From Flavobacterium sp. Leaf82 (GTDB lineage Bacteria; Bacteroidota; Bacteroidia; Flavobacteriales; Flavobacteriaceae), in assembly GCF_001422725.1 (NCBI RefSeq), contig NZ_LMMA01000012.1, positions 525,937 to 589,936 on the forward strand: DNA of 64,000 bases, in the 5' to 3' direction. A program made the position numbers and the translations under genes. The notes below the pieces were generated by a model. The model did no database searches and was not told the DNA's origin. It saw only the letters and a program-made list of their open reading frames with translations. Shown here piece by piece: positions 46,525 to 55,482 of the stretch (position 1 is its first letter; each line of letters begins with the position of its first letter).

Positions 46525-48033
46525 TTATTTCGTTTCAATGTCAATTATTTTCTTTCCGTTTTCGCCTAAATAATGATTTACTATTTTTTCATATACCTTA
46601 TATCCGTCATCAACATTGGTAAAAATAATCAAACCTTGTTTCGTTTTTGGCAGTAGCAAAACGATAGTCTGAACTCCTTGATCTGCTCCGCCATGTGATA
46701 AAGCATAATCATTGTTTCCTAAATCATATATTTCGAAACCTAGTCCAAAATATTTATTTTTCTTTGTTTCAACCTGATGCGATATCATGTCGTCAAATAC
46801 CTTTTTGCTCAATCCGTCACTGTTCATTACGCTGCATAAAAACGTTCCGTAATCTTCAATTGTCGTGAGTAAATCATCTGCAGCATTTGCAGTTTTATTT
46901 TTAGTTGGCTCATAATCATTTCCTTTATTGTCATATCCAATTGCATATCTTGAAACATCGGTTATATCGTTCCATACAAACTTAGTGTCGTTCATTTTCA
47001 ATGGTTTGATAACTAATTCATTCGATAACTGTTCTAAAGTTTTGTTGAATTTTTTTTCAAGTGCTTTTCTCAAATATTCAAATCCTTCACCTGAATATTG
47101 ATATTTTGTTCCGGGTTTAAACTTAAAATCCAATTTTCCTGATTCGTTCATAAACCTCCAATTTGGAAAACCTGTCTGGTGACTTAGAATTATTCTTGTG
47201 GTCAGTAATTTCACATTTGGGTCATTTGCAATATCAGGATCAGTCCAGTATTTATACAACTGTTCATCTAAATTCAATTTTCCTGAACTTACCAGTTTTA
47301 ATGCTACAATTGCGGTTATAGGTTTAGTCAGTGAAGCAACATTCCAAATTGTGTTATAAGGAGCTGTAACTCCTTTTTTGAGCTCTCCAAATACTTTTAT
47401 TTGCTGTAATTTTCCGTTATTGATTACTCCAATTCCAAGCGCAGGAACATTATTTTGTTTCAGCCATTTTTGAATTTCCGTTTCATTATCAAAAATGCTT
47501 GATTTTGTGCCTGCCGTATTTACGTTCTGATGATCGTAACTAAAGGACCTTCGCAGTTTCCATGTGCCGTTTTCTAATGTCCAGACATGAGTAAATCTTG
47601 CAGTGCTGCCAAATTTATCTTTCTGTCCTGGTACAGGTTCAAAAAATTGATGAATCCCAACTTGTAAAGCACCGTAAAGAATTCCGTTTTTAGATAAAGG
47701 ATAAATTTCGGTACTGCCTTCGACTAGATCTCTTCTGGCTTGGTAGGTTTTGGTAGAAGAACATAAACCCTTTCGAATATTTTTTAGAAATAAAGCCCTA
47801 TCCTGAATGCTGTCTTTATCATGATAAAATTCGAAGTTGTCGCTTAGTAGATTTTCGAACTGCGAAACATCACAAGTATTAAAGCCAACTTTAAAAAGAA
47901 GACTGTCTTTTGACATGATAGTCTTATACAATTTTGAGTTTTTTTCTTCCTGAGAAAATCCAATGTGGAATTGGATGAGCAGTATTCCAACTAAAAGTGC
48001 TTTTAGCCGGAAAAATGAGTTGTTGATTTTCAT
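46525..48033 (-). CDS. Serine hydrolase (class C beta-lactamase-like) with N-terminal NTF2-like domain
   Basis: 502 aa. Signal peptide ending near GFSQEE. Residues ~35-165 are an NTF2/DUF4440-like domain. From ~185 on is a penicillin-binding/class C beta-lactamase fold with the nucleophile motif SLTK (WNVASLTKPITAI), the Tyr motif YSG (KYQYSGEGFEYL) and a HGG box (SHGGADQGVQ) in place of KTG. Such proteins are usually esterases or peptidases rather than resistance enzymes. It shares a transcript with the downstream NTF2-like gene. Confidence 0.87.
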   Translation of the reverse strand: MKINNSFFRLKALLVGILLIQFHIGFSQEEKNSKLYKTIMSKDSLLFKVGFNTCDVSQFENLLSDNFEFYHDKDSIQDRALFLKNIRKGLCSSTKTYQARRDLVEGSTEIYPLSKNGILYGALQVGIHQFFEPVPGQKDKFGSTARFTHVWTLENGTWKLRRSFSYDHQNVNTAGTKSSIFDNETEIQKWLKQNNVPALGIGVINNGKLQQIKVFGELKKGVTAPYNTIWNVASLTKPITAIVALKLVSSGKLNLDEQLYKYWTDPDIANDPNVKLLTTRIILSHQTGFPNWRFMNESGKLDFKFKPGTKYQYSGEGFEYLRKALEKKFNKTLEQLSNELVIKPLKMNDTKFVWNDITDVSRYAIGYDNKGNDYEPTKNKTANAADDLLTTIEDYGTFLCSVMNSDGLSKKVFDDMISHQVETKKNKYFGLGFEIYDLGNNDYALSHGGADQGVQTIVLLLPKTKQGLIIFTNVDDGYKVYEKIVNHYLGENGKKIIDIETK

Positions 48034-48112
48034 TTTATGATTGATTTGATTGATTGATGATTTTGCAATATTACCTCAAACATTGCTAATAAAATTGTAC
48101 AAATGCGAAATG

Positions 48113-48919
48113 TTATCTTTTTTTAGAAAGAAAATAAGAATCAGAATTGAAAGTTTTCGGAGTCGTTTTGGTCACATCTTTGAATTTTTTTATAAAATGC
48201 GACTGGTCAAAATATTTGTTATAAAGTGCAACTTCGGTCAAACTCAGTTTTTCAGGATTAGAATTTACCATTTGATCGACTGATTTTCTGAACTTGAGAA
48301 TTTGAATGTAATTTTTAATCGTAAGTCCTGTTGCAATTTTAAATTTAATCTGAAGCGATCTTTGCGAAGAATTCAGGTTTTTTCCAATTTCAGAAACCGT
48401 AATTTCTTCGTTATGAAATTTAATGATTTCGCAAATCTTTTCGACGGTGTTTTTGATTGGATATGAAGTGTTTAATTCTTCGAAATAAGAATTAATTGTA
48501 TTTAATAATGCTGAAATATCACTATTTAAATCAGTTTCAATTTTGTTTTGAAAAGGCAATTCGGCAGCATCAATTTTGATAATAGCATCTGAAAAATTAT
48601 TCAAATCATATTTTGGAAACATAGAAAGTGTCCAGGCATGTAATTGAATAATCGTGACTTTAGTCTTAGGCTGAATATTAACCAAAACTTTATTGGTCAT
48701 TTGCGAACAAAAGTAGAATCCTTCGTTCATTGTATATTTGTTTTTACTTGTGTGAACTTCTATCGAGTTTCCGCTAACAATGGCAAGATTAAAACAGCCA
48801 TTAGGTAAAACAAGTTTGTTTTCGATCAGGCTTTCGCCGATGCTGTTATCGAGACACCAAATTTTATTGACAAATCGCTCAGATTTTTCATTTACATAAT
48901 ATTCTGAATATAGGTTCAT
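48113..48919 (-). CDS. AraC-family transcriptional regulator
   Basis: 268 aa. The N-terminal ~150 residues look like a cupin-type sensor of the DUF6597 group (LVLPNGCFNLAIVSGNSIEVHTS). The C-terminal region has two helix-turn-helix motifs (ITVSEIGKNLNSSQRSLQIKFK and LSLTEVALYNKYFDQSHFIKKFKDVTKTTPKTF). It is 79 bp upstream of the serine hydrolase gene on the same strand, so control of that pair is plausible. A palindrome lies in its own upstream region. Confidence 0.88.
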   Translation of the reverse strand: MNLYSEYYVNEKSERFVNKIWCLDNSIGESLIENKLVLPNGCFNLAIVSGNSIEVHTSKNKYTMNEGFYFCSQMTNKVLVNIQPKTKVTIIQLHAWTLSMFPKYDLNNFSDAIIKIDAAELPFQNKIETDLNSDISALLNTINSYFEELNTSYPIKNTVEKICEIIKFHNEEITVSEIGKNLNSSQRSLQIKFKIATGLTIKNYIQILKFRKSVDQMVNSNPEKLSLTEVALYNKYFDQSHFIKKFKDVTKTTPKTFNSDSYFLSKKR

Positions 48920-48944
48920 TCTGGGTAATATGTTAGCGATTTTT

Positions 48945-48983
48945 GTGCTACTTTAGTTTAGAAAGTCCAAGCTAAAGTAACAC
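48945..48983. promoter_or_regulatory. Palindrome upstream of the AraC gene, candidate operator
   Basis: GTGCTACTTTAGTTT (48945-48959) and AAGCTAAAGTAACAC (48969-48983) are complementary at 13 of 15 positions around a 9-bp spacer. It lies 26 bp before the AraC ATG and also follows the GNAT gene, so a hairpin at the GNAT 3' end is the alternative. Confidence 0.45.
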
Positions 48984-49014
48984 TTTTTATCTAACAAAAG
49001 TGAGATAAGATATC

Positions 49015-49608
49015 TCATATAAACTCAGAAAAATACTCTCGTTTAGTATTTTCCCATTCTTCCAAAATCACACTATAATAAACATCATCTTTACTTTTTC
49101 CTTCAGAGTCTACATAGTTGTTTCTAAAGATACCTTCTTTTATGGCACCCAACTTTTCAATTGCCCGTTGTGATTTTTTGTTTTCAAGGTCAGCACTAAA
49201 TTGTATTCTTTTAAATTGAATATTTTCGAAACCAAAATTTAATAATTCGTACTTACAAGCTTTATTTAAGCCCGTTCCCTGAAATTGTTTTCCGTACCAT
49301 GTCCAGCCAATTTCGCATTTTTGGCTCGCGTGATTTAGATATCCGTAACGAGTACTTCCTGTAACTTTGTTTGTGGCTTTGTCTATTATTAAAAACGGAT
49401 AACAAATTCCGTCTGCTTTTTGTTTTAAAGAGGTTTTGATATAATTTTCGAAGTCAGCATCATTTTGAACATACATTCCCATGTATTTCCAGATTTCATC
49501 ATCGAAAATAATTTCTTTGAGTTCGATATTTCTTTCGTTTTCAAATGGGAGTAATAATACTTTATCGTTTTCAAGAATGATATCGGATCGTAATAGTTCG
49601 CTTTTCAT
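49015..49608 (-). CDS. GNAT acetyltransferase, RimJ/RimL type
   Basis: 197 aa. The RimJ-like pattern is clear: N-terminal LLPFENERNIELKEI, a central KCEIGWTWYGKQFQGTGLNKACKYELLNFGFE with the acetyl-CoA loop, and NKKSQRAIEKLGAIKEGIFRNNYVDSEGKSKDDVYYSVI at the end. These enzymes acetylate protein N-termini or small metabolites. It is upstream of the AraC gene on the same strand. Confidence 0.87.
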   Translation of the reverse strand: MKSELLRSDIILENDKVLLLPFENERNIELKEIIFDDEIWKYMGMYVQNDADFENYIKTSLKQKADGICYPFLIIDKATNKVTGSTRYGYLNHASQKCEIGWTWYGKQFQGTGLNKACKYELLNFGFENIQFKRIQFSADLENKKSQRAIEKLGAIKEGIFRNNYVDSEGKSKDDVYYSVILEEWENTKREYFSEFI

Positions 49609-49764
49609 GGTGTTTATTTAAGTAAAGTAGTTTGGTTATTACCCGCAGATCTGTTTAATCCGTCGCATCCGTGGGCTGATTTTTTTTCTTATAAAGCGAA
49701 AATAGGTTTTTCTGTATTTCTAATAAATCATTAAAAACTGGAATTTGTTATGAAAATGAGACTC

Positions 49765-49879
49765 GCATGAGGGATAGAGGCGGTATCTCGCTATTTAGAA
49801 AAACAAGGCTTTTTGCCGTAGTTTTTGTTAATAGGGAATATAGCCGAAAGCCCGACCCGCTTTTTTCGGCGGGACATGC
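49765..49879 (+). repeat. Structured intergenic element, second family
   Basis: Begins GCATGAGGGATAGAGGCGG and ends with GACATGC, so the ends pair (GCATG/CATGC). An internal hairpin joins AAAAAC..GGC with GCC..GTTTTT (49799-49827), and CCCGC (49856-49860) pairs with GCGGG (49869-49873). GGATAG-GG-GGTATC resembles GATAGAAGTGGAAATCC of the 19736 element read on the plus strand. It fills the centre of the 358-bp gap before kmo. No open frame. Confidence 0.6.
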
Positions 49880-49931
49880 CCATATTAATCATAAATATTT
49901 CCTTTATTTTTAAGCTCTTGTAGAATTATTA

Positions 49932-49945
49932 CTTATTTTTACGAT
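49932..49945 (+). promoter_or_regulatory. Candidate kmo promoter region (CTTATTTTTACGAT)
   Basis: Identical over 14 bases to the sequence before kynU. TATTTTTA is one base off the -7 box. No clear -33 at the usual distance here. Confidence 0.35.
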
Positions 49946-49966
49946 CTTATATTTAGATTTTTCTTG

Positions 49967-51310
49967 ATGCAAACTCCACTAAAAATTGCTGTTGTAGGTT
50001 CTGGATTGGTAGGATCACTATTGGCAATTTATCTCAAAAAAGAAGGTCACATCGTTCATGTTTATGATCGTAGTCCTGATATTCGTAAAATTAATTTTTC
50101 GGGTCGTTCTATAAATTTAGCTATGTCTAATCGTGGCTGGAAAGCCCTTGACGGAGTTGGCGTTGGCGATTCGGTTCGTGAAATCGCAATTCCTATGGAC
50201 AAACGTGCAATTCATTTGGTCGATAAACTCAATTTTCAGAACTATGGGCAGGAAGGCGAGTCGATTTTTTCGATTTCGAGAGGAACGCTGAACAGGAAAA
50301 TGATTGATCTGGCTGAACAAGCCGGAGCCGAATTTTACTTTGAACAAAAAATCTGGGACGTGACACTTAGCGATGCAACTTTGCATATTGGTGAAACCGA
50401 AAGAGGCGAGTGGGAGGAGATAAAATACGATATGGTTTTTGGTGCCGATGGTGCTTTTTCGAGAATCCGCCATAGAATGCAACGCCAAAGCATGTTTAAT
50501 TATTCTCAGGAATTTTTGAATATGGGATACAAAGAATTAAATATTCCGGCAAATCCTGATGCAACACATAAACTGGATAAAAATTCATTTCATATTTGGC
50601 CTCGTGGCGAATATATGTTAATCGCACTTCCTAATCTTGACGGAAGTTTTACCTGTACTTTGTTCATGCCTTTTGAAGGAGAAAATTCGTTTGCATCGCT
50701 TACAGATCGTAAAATGGTAGAAGATTTCTTTGAGAAAAACTTTCCGGATTCGATTGAAGTGATTCCAAAATTAGCAGAAGATTTCTTTAAGAATCCAACC
50801 AGTACTTTGGTTACGATGAAATGTTTTCCCTGGACGTATGAAAACAAAATAGCTTTAATTGGAGATGCCTGTCATGCTATTGTTCCGTTTTACGGACAAG
50901 GAATGAATGCCGGTTTTGAAGATATCACGGTTTTAAATGAAATGATCGAAAAATATGGAGACGACTGGAAGAAGATTTTCTCTGAATATGAAATTTCCCG
51001 TAAGCCAAATGCTGATGCAATCGCAGAACTCTCCTACCGAAATTTCATGGAAATGAGTACAAAGACGGCAGATGAAAAATTCTTATTGCAAAAGAAAATA
51101 GAAAAAGCTTTCTCTGATAAACATCCTGATAAATGGATTCCGCTTTATAGTCGTGTTACTTTTAGTGATCGTCCTTATGCCGAAGCTTTGGCTATTGGTG
51201 ATTTTCAAAACGGAATTATGGAAGAAATTTTAAAACTCAATAACATCGAAAATATTTGGAACACACCAGAAATCGAAAATAAGATTCTCGAGTTGTTGCA
51301 AAACGCATAG
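49967..51310 (+). CDS. kmo: Kynurenine 3-monooxygenase
   Basis: 447 aa from the ATG at 49967 (a TTG one codon earlier is also in frame). FAD hydroxylase giving 3-hydroxykynurenine. FAD motifs: IAVVGSGLVGSLLAIYLKKEGH at the start, and IALIGDACHAIVPFYGQGMNAGFEDI near residue 300. The SGRSINLAMSNRGWKAL segment and the Arg/Tyr-containing substrate region are typical. The C-terminal membrane anchor of eukaryotic enzymes is absent, as in bacterial homologues. Works just before KynU. Confidence 0.95.
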   Translation: MQTPLKIAVVGSGLVGSLLAIYLKKEGHIVHVYDRSPDIRKINFSGRSINLAMSNRGWKALDGVGVGDSVREIAIPMDKRAIHLVDKLNFQNYGQEGESIFSISRGTLNRKMIDLAEQAGAEFYFEQKIWDVTLSDATLHIGETERGEWEEIKYDMVFGADGAFSRIRHRMQRQSMFNYSQEFLNMGYKELNIPANPDATHKLDKNSFHIWPRGEYMLIALPNLDGSFTCTLFMPFEGENSFASLTDRKMVEDFFEKNFPDSIEVIPKLAEDFFKNPTSTLVTMKCFPWTYENKIALIGDACHAIVPFYGQGMNAGFEDITVLNEMIEKYGDDWKKIFSEYEISRKPNADAIAELSYRNFMEMSTKTADEKFLLQKKIEKAFSDKHPDKWIPLYSRVTFSDRPYAEALAIGDFQNGIMEEILKLNNIENIWNTPEIENKILELLQNA

Positions 51311-51318
51311 TTTTTTGA

Positions 51319-51450
51319 ACCATATAAGTGATCTAAGTTTATTTAAAGCTTTATATAATTGAACCCGACAAGTTTTAAAACCTGTCGGGTTTGATATTTA
51401 TATACTCGATATAATTGTACACATAAATTAACTTATATCACTTATATGGT
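51319..51450. repeat. ACCATATAAG-family inverted arms around a terminator
   Basis: Arms at 51319-51345 and 51424-51450 are complementary at 25 of 27 positions. The CCCGACAGG-type terminator lies between them. It separates convergent kmo and the HerA-like gene. Confidence 0.75.
51362..51392. terminator. Terminator hairpin of the CCCGACAGG family
   Basis: AACCCGACA-GTTTT pairs with AAAACCTGTCGGGTTT, with one mismatch in the stem. It is about 50 bp from the kmo stop and could serve both convergent genes. Confidence 0.75.
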
Positions 51451-51463
51451 TTGATTTATTTCA

Positions 51464-52981
51464 TTACTTTTTGAATATCTTGGTTAATACGCCAAAAACT
51501 CCTCTTATAAAGGTAGCACTTGTAACGACTTTTAAAACTGATTTTGTGACCACACTTGTTGTGCTTTCTTCAGTTTTTGAAGATCTTGTTGGTGCTTGTT
51601 CTTGTCTTTCAGCAGTTGCTTGCGCTGCATCGGCAATTTTTTTGTTTAGGATTTCGTAAGCACTTTCACGATCAATTTCTTCAGCGTATTTTCTAACAAG
51701 CTTAGATTTGCTGTTAATAGCCTCAATTTCATCAGCAGATAAAACATCCATTCGGCTCATTGGCGCGCGCATCATGGTCGCGACAAGTGGTGTTGGAATC
51801 CCCTTTTCGTTTAATGCTGTCACCAAGGCTTCTCCAATTCCTAAACTGGTCAGTAATTCATCTGTTTTATAATATTGTGAAGTAGGGTAATTATCAGCTG
51901 TTTTTTTGATTGCCTGACGATCGTTTGCTGTAAACGCCCTTAAAGCATGTTGAATTTTTAGTCCTAATTGAGCCAATACGCCACTTGGAACGTCCATTGG
52001 ATTTTGAGTTACAAAATAAATACCAACACCTTTAGAACGAATCAGTTTTACAATAGTTTCAATTTGTTCCAGAAGGGCTTTGCTGGCTTCGCTAAAAATC
52101 AAATGTGCTTCGTCAATAAAAATCACCAATTCAGGTTGTTCCGCATCTCCTTTTTCAGGCATTTTTTGATATATTTCAGCCAATAAACTCAACATAAAAG
52201 TCGAGAATAATTTTGGTTTGTCCTGAATATCCGTCAAGCGGATAATGTTTACATATCCTTTTCCGTTTTCATCAATACGCATTAAATCATCAGTTTCAAA
52301 AGAAGTTTCCCCAAAGAATAAATCTCCGCCTTGTTGTTCAAGTTCAATGATTTTTCTAAGAATTGTTCCGGTTGTTGCTGTGGAAATTTTACCATAGCTA
52401 GCCGCAATTTCCTCTTTTCCTTCTTCGGTAATATAATTGATAACTTTTTTGATGTCTTTTAAATCTAATAAAGGCATTTGGTTATCATCGCAATATTTAA
52501 AGATAACGGATACGACACCTGCCTGAGTATCATTTAAATCTAAAATTCTGGAAAACAAAACAGGACCAAATTCAGAAACCGTAGCACGTAAACGAACTCC
52601 GTTTTGCTTAGATAAAGACATAAGCTCAACCGGAAATGCTGCTACATTATAAGGTATATTTATTTTTGCATGTCGTTCTGTAATAAAACCTTCTTCTTTA
52701 CCTTCTTTCGCAATTCCGCTAAAATCTCCTTTAATATCCATCATCAAAACAGGAATCCCGGCATTTGACAACTGTTCAGAAAAAACCTGAATAGTTTTGG
52801 TTTTTCCAGTTCCGGTTGCTCCGGCTATAAGTCCGTGGCGATTTAAAGTTTTTAATGGGATTTTGACATGAGCTTCAGGAAGTGGTTCCCCGTCAAGAAT
52901 GGCTCCTCCCAGTATTATACTATCACCTTTCGACATATAACCATTGTTTATATCCTGAATGAAATTTTCTTTTTTATTCAT
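51464..52981 (-). CDS. HerA-like (DUF853) ATPase
   Basis: 505 aa. Walker A GATGTGKTKT (residues ~54-63), Walker B LVIFIDEAHLIF (~285-296), and a downstream arginine and VTQNP sensor segment (IYFVTQNPMDVPSGVLAQLG). These, plus PHVKIPLKTLNRHGLIAG at the start, match the YjgR/DUF853 branch of HerA-FtsK ATPases. No nuclease or NurA partner is adjacent. A Glu/Gln/Thr-rich linker and a short hydrophobic C-terminal tail follow the ATPase core. Role unknown. Confidence 0.88.
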   Translation of the reverse strand: MNKKENFIQDINNGYMSKGDSIILGGAILDGEPLPEAHVKIPLKTLNRHGLIAGATGTGKTKTIQVFSEQLSNAGIPVLMMDIKGDFSGIAKEGKEEGFITERHAKINIPYNVAAFPVELMSLSKQNGVRLRATVSEFGPVLFSRILDLNDTQAGVVSVIFKYCDDNQMPLLDLKDIKKVINYITEEGKEEIAASYGKISTATTGTILRKIIELEQQGGDLFFGETSFETDDLMRIDENGKGYVNIIRLTDIQDKPKLFSTFMLSLLAEIYQKMPEKGDAEQPELVIFIDEAHLIFSEASKALLEQIETIVKLIRSKGVGIYFVTQNPMDVPSGVLAQLGLKIQHALRAFTANDRQAIKKTADNYPTSQYYKTDELLTSLGIGEALVTALNEKGIPTPLVATMMRAPMSRMDVLSADEIEAINSKSKLVRKYAEEIDRESAYEILNKKIADAAQATAERQEQAPTRSSKTEESTTSVVTKSVLKVVTSATFIRGVFGVLTKIFKK

Positions 52982-53289
52982 GTTTTTATTTGTAATTTAG
53001 ATGATTATAAGAATATTGTTTGGTTTTTTAACATTTTAGACTTATTTTTTTTAGTAGGAAAAAGCTATTTTTGATTGAAAAATATATAAAAAATAATTTC
53101 GCAACTTTTTAAGAAGATATCAAAGGAATGTTTGAATATTTACTAAAACGTTGTAATTTTCCCATTAATCGTCCCGTTTTTTGTTTTATCTAAAAAATGA
53201 TGGGGGCAATTTAATGAGATATTTTTTAAATTGACGTTAAATTTCGTTCAATTAAATTAAAAAAAGTTTTTTTATTTAAACTAAACGTA

Positions 53290-53297
53290 TAAATTTG
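53290..53297 (+). promoter_or_regulatory. Promoter -7 box of the exbB operon (TAAATTTG)
   Basis: An exact TAnnTTTG match 64 bp before the exbB ATG, preceded by a T-rich stretch at the -33 distance but no exact TTTG. The rest of the 380-bp gap 52982-53361 is AT-rich and shows no other recognisable signal; no iron-box consensus was identified. Confidence 0.5.
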
Positions 53298-53361
53298 CTC
53301 CTCTACAAGTTAAATATAACTAAAAAATAAAAATTATTTAAAACTATTAAAATTAAAAAAA

Positions 53362-54186
53362 ATGGCAAACGTTAAAGTTAAAAAAGAAAGCACTTCAAAT
53401 GGAGGAGGAATGATTACAGGAATCATTATTGTTGCGTGTATCTTAGTTGGGGTGTTTATTTGGAAAGTAATCATGGGAGATGCTGCTAACTTCGAAGGAG
53501 GTAATCCAGAAACAGGTCATCCAATCAATACATTAGGACAGGTTTATAAAGGAGGTTTTATTGTACCAGTATTATTAGGTATGTTTTTAATGGTTGTTGT
53601 TTTTTCAATTGAAAGATTTATCGTTATTGGTAAAGCAGCAGGAAAAGCTAACTTAGACAAATTCATGAAAAGCGTTCAGGGAAATATTAAAGAAGGAAAC
53701 ATCGAGGCTGCAATCGCTTCATGTGACAAACAACAAGGTTCAGTTGCAAATGCAATTAAATCTGCTTTGATTAAATACCAAGACGTTAAAAAAGAAGGAT
53801 TCAACAGTGAGGAAGCTGCAGAAGTAATCCACAAAGAAATCGAAGAGGCAACTTCATTAGAAATGCCAATGTTAGAAAAAAACATGACTATTATCTCTAC
53901 TTTAGTATCTTTAGGTACATTAGGAGGATTATTAGGAACAGTATCAGGTATGATTAAAGCGTTTGGTGCGTTAGCTTCTGCTGGAACTCCAGACCAGGCA
54001 GCTCTTGCAACAGGTATTTCTGAGGCACTTATCAACACTGCAACAGGTATCTCTACTTCAATCTTAGCGATCGTTTCTTATAACTTCTTTACTGCTAAAA
54101 TTGATGATTTAACTTACTCTATCGATGAGGCTGGTACTACAATTGTAAATACTTACAGAAGATTCAGAGGAAGTTTGAAACAATAA
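53362..54186 (+). CDS. exbB: ExbB/TolQ/MotA family proton channel protein
   Basis: 274 aa. Three membrane segments: residues ~16-38, ~70-90, and the pair of long helices around LEKNMTIISTLVSLGTLGGLLGTVSGMIKAFGALASAG and ISTSILAIVSYNFF. The GGLLGTVSGMIKAF and GISEALINTATGI pore-lining motifs are typical of ExbB. With ExbD it forms the proton-driven motor that energises TonB. First gene of a seven-gene row; the extra N-terminal helix is common in Bacteroidota. Confidence 0.94.
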   Translation: MANVKVKKESTSNGGGMITGIIIVACILVGVFIWKVIMGDAANFEGGNPETGHPINTLGQVYKGGFIVPVLLGMFLMVVVFSIERFIVIGKAAGKANLDKFMKSVQGNIKEGNIEAAIASCDKQQGSVANAIKSALIKYQDVKKEGFNSEEAAEVIHKEIEEATSLEMPMLEKNMTIISTLVSLGTLGGLLGTVSGMIKAFGALASAGTPDQAALATGISEALINTATGISTSILAIVSYNFFTAKIDDLTYSIDEAGTTIVNTYRRFRGSLKQ

Positions 54187-54242
54187 TTAATTTTTGATTA
54201 TTAATAATTACAATTAATTATATCAAATTAAAATAAAAGATA

Positions 54243-54869
54243 ATGGCTAAAATAAAAATGAAAAAAAAGTCAACATCGACAGATATGACTGCCATGTGTG
54301 ATGTTGCGTTCCTTTTGCTTACGTTCTTTATTTTGACCGCTACTGCTAAAGTGCCTGAAGCACTTCCTGTAGATATGCCTTCATCTGTTGCTCAAACTAA
54401 ATTGCCGGATTCTGATTTAGCAATTATTACAATAGGAACAGGAAAAGATGGAAAAAGCAAAGTGTTTTTTGACATAAAAGGAAGAGAGATTCGTAAAAGA
54501 ACTCTTGAAGGAATGGGTGCAAAATTCGGTGTGACTTTTTCAGAAGATGATAAAACTAAATTTGCTTTAATGGATGACTTCGGTGTGCCAATAACAAATT
54601 TGAAACAAATCATTGACATGAAAGCGGCTGACAGAACTAAAGCTGATCAACCTGGAATTCCAATAGATTCGTTAGACAATCAATTAAAAGAGTGGCTTTT
54701 GGTTTCAAGAAGAGCTGCAATTGATCTTGATGATAAAGAATTACAAATTGCGATAAAAGGTGATGCTAAAGAACAATATCCACAAATCAAAAAGATAATG
54801 GATATTTTACAAGATCAGAAAATCAATTCCTTTAACTTAGTTACAGGTACGAGAGGAAGAGACTTTTAA
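54243..54869 (+). CDS. exbD: ExbD/TolR family protein (first copy)
   Basis: 208 aa. A short cytoplasmic N-terminus (MAKIKMKKKSTSTDM), one membrane helix with the essential Asp (TDMTAMCDVAFLLLTFFILTA), then a periplasmic TolR-like domain. It is larger than the typical ~140 aa owing to an insertion in the periplasmic part (GRDF end). Follows exbB by 56 bp and precedes the second exbD by 19 bp. Confidence 0.93.
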   Translation: MAKIKMKKKSTSTDMTAMCDVAFLLLTFFILTATAKVPEALPVDMPSSVAQTKLPDSDLAIITIGTGKDGKSKVFFDIKGREIRKRTLEGMGAKFGVTFSEDDKTKFALMDDFGVPITNLKQIIDMKAADRTKADQPGIPIDSLDNQLKEWLLVSRRAAIDLDDKELQIAIKGDAKEQYPQIKKIMDILQDQKINSFNLVTGTRGRDF

Positions 54870-54888
54870 TTAAAAAATATACACTAAA

Positions 54889-55452
54889 ATGGCTGAATTA
54901 AATACCGGCGACGGTGGTGGCGGAAAAGGTGGTAAAGTAAGAAGTAAAAAGCAGAATTCTAAAGTCGATTTAACAGCGATGGTGGATTTGGCATTCTTAT
55001 TGATCACATTCTTTATGTTAACCACATCGTTGTCAAAACCTCAATCAATGGATTTGTCATTGCCAGATAAAGAAGATGATCCAACAAAGAAAGTTGATAC
55101 GAAAGTAGATGAGAATCGTACGATGACAGTTATGCTGGGTGCTGATAATAAAATGGTTTACTATATGGGATTGCTTGCAACTCCAAAAATTGGACCTAAA
55201 GATATCGCCTATGGTAAAGATGGAATTCGTAAAGAACTATTGACTCAGAAAAAAGCAGTATTGGCTTACTCTACAGCTTTAGGGAAACCTAAAAACGGAA
55301 TTATAGTTATTATTAAGCCAACTAAAAAATCAAATTACCGCAATTTGGTTGATATTTTGGACGAGATGGCTATCTCTGGTGTAGATACTTATGCTATTGT
55401 TCCTGAGTTTACTCCGGAAGAGACGAAATTAATAGATAAAAAACCAGAGTAA
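54889..55452 (+). CDS. exbD: ExbD/TolR family protein (second copy)
   Basis: 187 aa. A Gly/Lys-rich N-terminus (DGGGGKGGKVRSKKQNSK), then the membrane helix with essential Asp (VDLTAMVDLAFLLITFFMLTTSL), then a periplasmic domain. Paired, non-identical ExbDs are usual in Flavobacteria. In F. psychrophilum, disruption of the second exbD is known to affect iron-limited growth and virulence. It could form a mixed pair with the first. Confidence 0.93.
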   Translation: MAELNTGDGGGGKGGKVRSKKQNSKVDLTAMVDLAFLLITFFMLTTSLSKPQSMDLSLPDKEDDPTKKVDTKVDENRTMTVMLGADNKMVYYMGLLATPKIGPKDIAYGKDGIRKELLTQKKAVLAYSTALGKPKNGIIVIIKPTKKSNYRNLVDILDEMAISGVDTYAIVPEFTPEETKLIDKKPE

Positions 55453-55482
55453 TCTAGTTTTAATCCTTAATAATCAAGAAAA

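Noticed and set aside
46525..48033. Beta-lactamase resistance gene
   Set aside because: The SLTK, YSG and HGG motifs and the N-terminal NTF2-like domain fit the broad serine hydrolase family rather than a dedicated AmpC enzyme.
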